Shown: in pieces, positions 7,673 through 9,250 of the stretch
Numbering within the stretch: the stretch's first letter is position 1
Layout of the letters: every line of letters begins with the position of its first letter
From: Candidatus Omnitrophota bacterium
Lineage (GTDB): Bacteria > Omnitrophota > Gorgyraeia > Gygaellales > Profunditerraquicolaceae
Length of the DNA: 9,250 bases
Reading direction: 5' to 3'
Assembly: GCA_903907475.1 (NCBI GenBank)
Contig: CAIVOB010000190.1
Location: 1 to 9,250 of the forward strand
Made by a program: the position numbers and the translations under genes
Notes under the pieces: model-generated
The model's input: the letters and a program-made list of their open reading frames with translations, nothing else
Told to the model about the DNA's origin: nothing
Database searches by the model: none

Positions 7673-8923
7673 TTACACTAGCTTCTTTGCTTCTGCTAAA
7701 ATTTTTTCCGCTTTCTTTTCTCCAATCCCCTTAATCTTAATTAATCCTTCAACTTTAAGCTTAATGATATCTTCCACACTCTTTATTTTTGCCTCCTTTA
7801 AACTCGCGATAATTTTATCGCTCAAACCCGCAAGATCATTTAAAGAAACTACCGCTAATTTCGGTTCTTTCTTCACGGACTTCTTAGCTTTTTTCTCCTT
7901 AACTTCCGGAACCTGCTGGGTTGCTGCCTCCTCTAAAATAGCGCTCTTTACTTTATTTTCCCCGCCTAAAGCTTCGGAAGCAATCATGCTTTTCGTGCGG
8001 ATATCCAATTCCCAACCTACCAAACGCGAAGCCAAACGCACATTCTGGCCGTGTTTACCGATACTTAAAGATAATTGATCATCATCAACGATTACTTCCG
8101 CTTTCATTTTATCGCGGTCTAATTTAATCTCCGCGACCTTAGCCGGAGAAAGCGCGGCTTTAATATATTCGCGCACGTCATCATTAAAACGCACAATATC
8201 AATTTTTTCACCTTGCAATTCATTAACGATATTTCTTACCCGATTGCCCCGCATTCCCACACAAGCACCCACAGAATCAACTTTATCATTTTTAGAGCAT
8301 ACTGAGATCTTTGTCCGTTCCCCGGCCTGACGCGAGATAGCTTTAATTTCAACAATCCCCTCATAAATTTCCGGCACCTCCAACTCAAATAATTCTTTTA
8401 CTAAATTCGGATGCGCGCGGGACAAAATAATCTGCGGGCCTTTAGTGTCTTTTTTAACCTCAACCACATACGCCCGAATGCGTTGGCCCTGTTTAAACTC
8501 TTCTTTCGGCGATTGTTCGCGCTTAAGCAAAACCCCCTCTGCTTTACCCAACAAATCAACAATCACATTCCCTTTTTCAAAGCGATAAACCGTACCGCTC
8601 ACAATTTCACCCACGCGGCTTTGAAATTCAGCGAAAACGACATCTTTTTCCGCTTCACGCATCTTCTGAATAATTACCTGCCGCGCGGTAGAAGCAGCAA
8701 TCCGGCCAAAATCAATATTCGTTACTTTTTCATTATTGCGAAAAGCACGAATCTCCCCGCTGACCCGGTCAATCTCCATCTTAAACTCTTCATCAGGCTT
8801 TAAATCAATCACCCTTTTAGCGGCGCTGAGCATCGCGCTCTCCACCGCTTCTAACATCACTTCTTTCTTAATGCCTTTTTCTCTTTCAATCTGTTCAATA
8901 ATCGCTAAAAGCTCCTTACTCAT
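7673..8923 (-). CDS. nusA: Transcription termination/antitermination factor NusA with shortened N-terminal domain
   Basis: NusA binds RNA polymerase and nascent RNA and modulates pausing, termination and antitermination. 416 residues. Domains: the N-terminal RNAP-binding domain at about 1-103 (MSKELLAIIEQIEREKGI, then FGRIAASTARQVIIQKMREAE at 72-92), S1 at about 105-170, KH1 with VGACVGMRGNRVRNIV at 218-233, KH2 with LSIGKHGQNVRLASRL at 286-301, a lysine-rich linker at about 338-356, and a C-terminal helix-hairpin-helix-like segment at 360-416 (LIKIKGIGEKKAEKIL at 394-409) resembling one acidic-repeat-type module. Oddity: between the FRNNEKVTNI stretch (61-70) and DFGRIAA the usual linking segment of some 30 residues is missing; E. 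coli has its equivalent Phe at 102, here it is at 72. The reading frame is clean, so this is an in-frame contraction. A good AAGGAG site precedes the ATG by nine bases. rimP lies upstream and infB downstream, the classic order. Confidence 0.97.
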   Translation of the reverse strand: MSKELLAIIEQIEREKGIKKEVMLEAVESAMLSAAKRVIDLKPDEEFKMEIDRVSGEIRAFRNNEKVTNIDFGRIAASTARQVIIQKMREAEKDVVFAEFQSRVGEIVSGTVYRFEKGNVIVDLLGKAEGVLLKREQSPKEEFKQGQRIRAYVVEVKKDTKGPQIILSRAHPNLVKELFELEVPEIYEGIVEIKAISRQAGERTKISVCSKNDKVDSVGACVGMRGNRVRNIVNELQGEKIDIVRFNDDVREYIKAALSPAKVAEIKLDRDKMKAEVIVDDDQLSLSIGKHGQNVRLASRLVGWELDIRTKSMIASEALGGENKVKSAILEEAATQQVPEVKEKKAKKSVKKEPKLAVVSLNDLAGLSDKIIASLKEAKIKSVEDIIKLKVEGLIKIKGIGEKKAEKILAEAKKLV

Positions 8924-8985
8924 TTTTAATTTCTCCTTTAAAAAACAACTAATAAATTGTTACTTTTTTTAAAAAAAATATTTCA
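8924..8985. other. AT-rich rimP-nusA spacer, no convincing promoter or terminator
   Basis: This 62-base gap is the longest in the window. It is almost all A and T, with a T7A8 run at 8964-8978 (plus strand). A weak five-pair inverted repeat, AACAA/TTGTT (8944-8948 and 8957-8961), has an eight-base loop and is followed by a short T run on the minus strand. The stem has a single G-C pair, too weak to call a terminator. I see no well-spaced -35/-10 pair. It also holds the nusA ribosome site. Confidence 0.45.
8933..8938 (-). promoter_or_regulatory. nusA Shine-Dalgarno sequence
   Basis: AAGGAG nine bases before ATG 8923 is the clearest ribosome-binding site in the window. It confirms the NusA start, which also gives the expected MSKELLAIIE N-terminus. 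Apart from infB, the other genes lack an equally good site and probably rely on translational coupling. Confidence 0.75.
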
Positions 8986-9250
8986 CTAAATTACCAATTT
9001 TGCCTGACTTATTTTTTCTAAAGGTAAAGACAAGCTTATTCCTGTTGCGTCAATCACGACTACCTCTTTGGCTACTTTCTTAATATAACCCTGCCATTGA
9101 GATTTTCCCCCCACTAAATCATTAAGAAAAAATAACGCTTCTTTATTTAAACAACGTAAATAATCTTTTATCGTTTTTAAAGGGCGATCCAAACCCGGAG
9201 AAGCGACTTCTAAAGAATAATCACCCGAAACAATATTTTTTTCTGCTAAA
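8986..9250 (-). CDS. rimP: Ribosome maturation factor RimP (C-terminal part; 5' end beyond window)
   Basis: RimP assists maturation of the 30S ribosomal subunit. The visible 87 codons run from the right edge to a TAG at 8986-8988. The family hallmark YSLEVASPGLDRPL is present about 10-25 residues from the edge; it joins the N-terminal alpha/beta domain to the C-terminal SH3-like beta domain. The rest (for example LFFLNDLVGGKSQWQGYIKKV and VVVIDATGISLSLPLEKI, in two stretches) fits that beta domain. RimP is normally about 150 residues, so roughly the first 60-70 are off the window. A TTG at 9192-9190 could be mistaken for a start, but it encodes the Leu of the conserved PGLDRPL motif and homology continues upstream. 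It precedes nusA, as in most bacteria. Confidence 0.95.
   Translation of the reverse strand, partial: LAEKNIVSGDYSLEVASPGLDRPLKTIKDYLRCLNKEALFFLNDLVGGKSQWQGYIKKVAKEVVVIDATGISLSLPLEKISQAKLVI

Noticed and set aside
7661..7673. Small inverted repeat AGCTT/AAGCT with a three-base loop between nusA and infB
   Set aside because: Five base pairs, no T-tract after it on the coding strand, and it overlaps the end of nusA and the approach to the infB ribosome site; probably chance.
8411..8803. 130-codon plus-strand open frame inside nusA
   Set aside because: It lies fully opposite conserved S1 and N-terminal coding sequence of NusA, has no ribosome site and has no recognisable protein features.
8938..8970. 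Possible intrinsic terminator between rimP and nusA
   Set aside because: The stem has only five pairs with a single G-C and an eight-base loop. Such an AT-rich hairpin is unlikely to stop polymerase, and rimP-nusA are usually co-transcribed.
9190..9192. TTG as a start of a separate 68-residue protein
   Set aside because: It falls within the conserved RimP motif SPGLDRPL and the frame stays open with matching homology to the right edge, so it is an internal leucine codon.
1..9250. A novel defence, mobile or secondary-metabolite system
   Set aside because: Every reading frame of meaningful length is a recognisable housekeeping gene, apart from the GHL10-like protein, which is itself a known family. 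There are no transposase, integrase, CRISPR, toxin-antitoxin or unusual repeat signals.

Overview
This window is a compact run of nine protein-coding genes, all on the minus strand, with no gene on the plus strand and no gap longer than 62 bases. Read in the direction of transcription (high to low coordinates), the order is rimP (3' part only), nusA, infB, trpS, scpA, ruvB, queH, a secreted GHL10/DUF187-type glycoside-hydrolase-like protein, and queA (its last few codons lie beyond the left edge). Junctions are very tight: two ATGA overlaps (infB/trpS and queH/GHL10), a 32-base overlap (scpA/ruvB), and spacers of 62, 21, 2, 12 and 25 bases elsewhere. The simplest reading is one long transcription unit that enters from the right and leaves on the left.

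Organism: a bacterium with low-to-moderate G+C (about 40 % by eye). It carries two enzymes that point to an anaerobic, iron-sulfur-rich metabolism: QueH in place of the cobalamin-dependent QueG, and a tryptophanyl-tRNA synthetase with a Thermotoga-like four-cysteine cluster motif. The order rimP-nusA-infB is conserved across bacteria, but trpS-scpA-ruvB-queH-GHL10-queA directly behind infB is not the textbook Gram-positive or proteobacterial order. It would fit an uncultivated lineage such as Omnitrophota (PVC group) or a relative. That placement rests on memory of gene order and is weak.

Layout. 9250-7673: ribosome maturation and transcription elongation (RimP, NusA). 7651-5480: translation initiation factor IF2 with a long, lysine-rich four-residue-repeat N-terminus. 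5483-4503: TrpRS. 4500-3739: ScpA, a subunit of the Smc condensin complex. 3770-2718: RuvB, the Holliday-junction branch-migration motor. 2705-2166 and 971-1: QueH and QueA, which catalyse consecutive last steps of queuosine synthesis in tRNA. They are separated by a secreted GHL10-like protein (2169-997) that acts outside the cytoplasm, if it is an enzyme at all. The genes share growth-linked housekeeping roles (translation, tRNA charging and modification, chromosome maintenance) rather than one pathway.

I saw no tRNA or rRNA gene, mobile element, CRISPR array, riboswitch, convincing promoter or terminator, and nothing resembling a new defence or accessory system. The points worth a second look are a NusA N-terminal domain about 30 residues shorter than usual, the Fe-S type TrpRS motif, the GHL10 gene inserted between the two queuosine genes, and the unusual partners around infB, scpA and ruvB.
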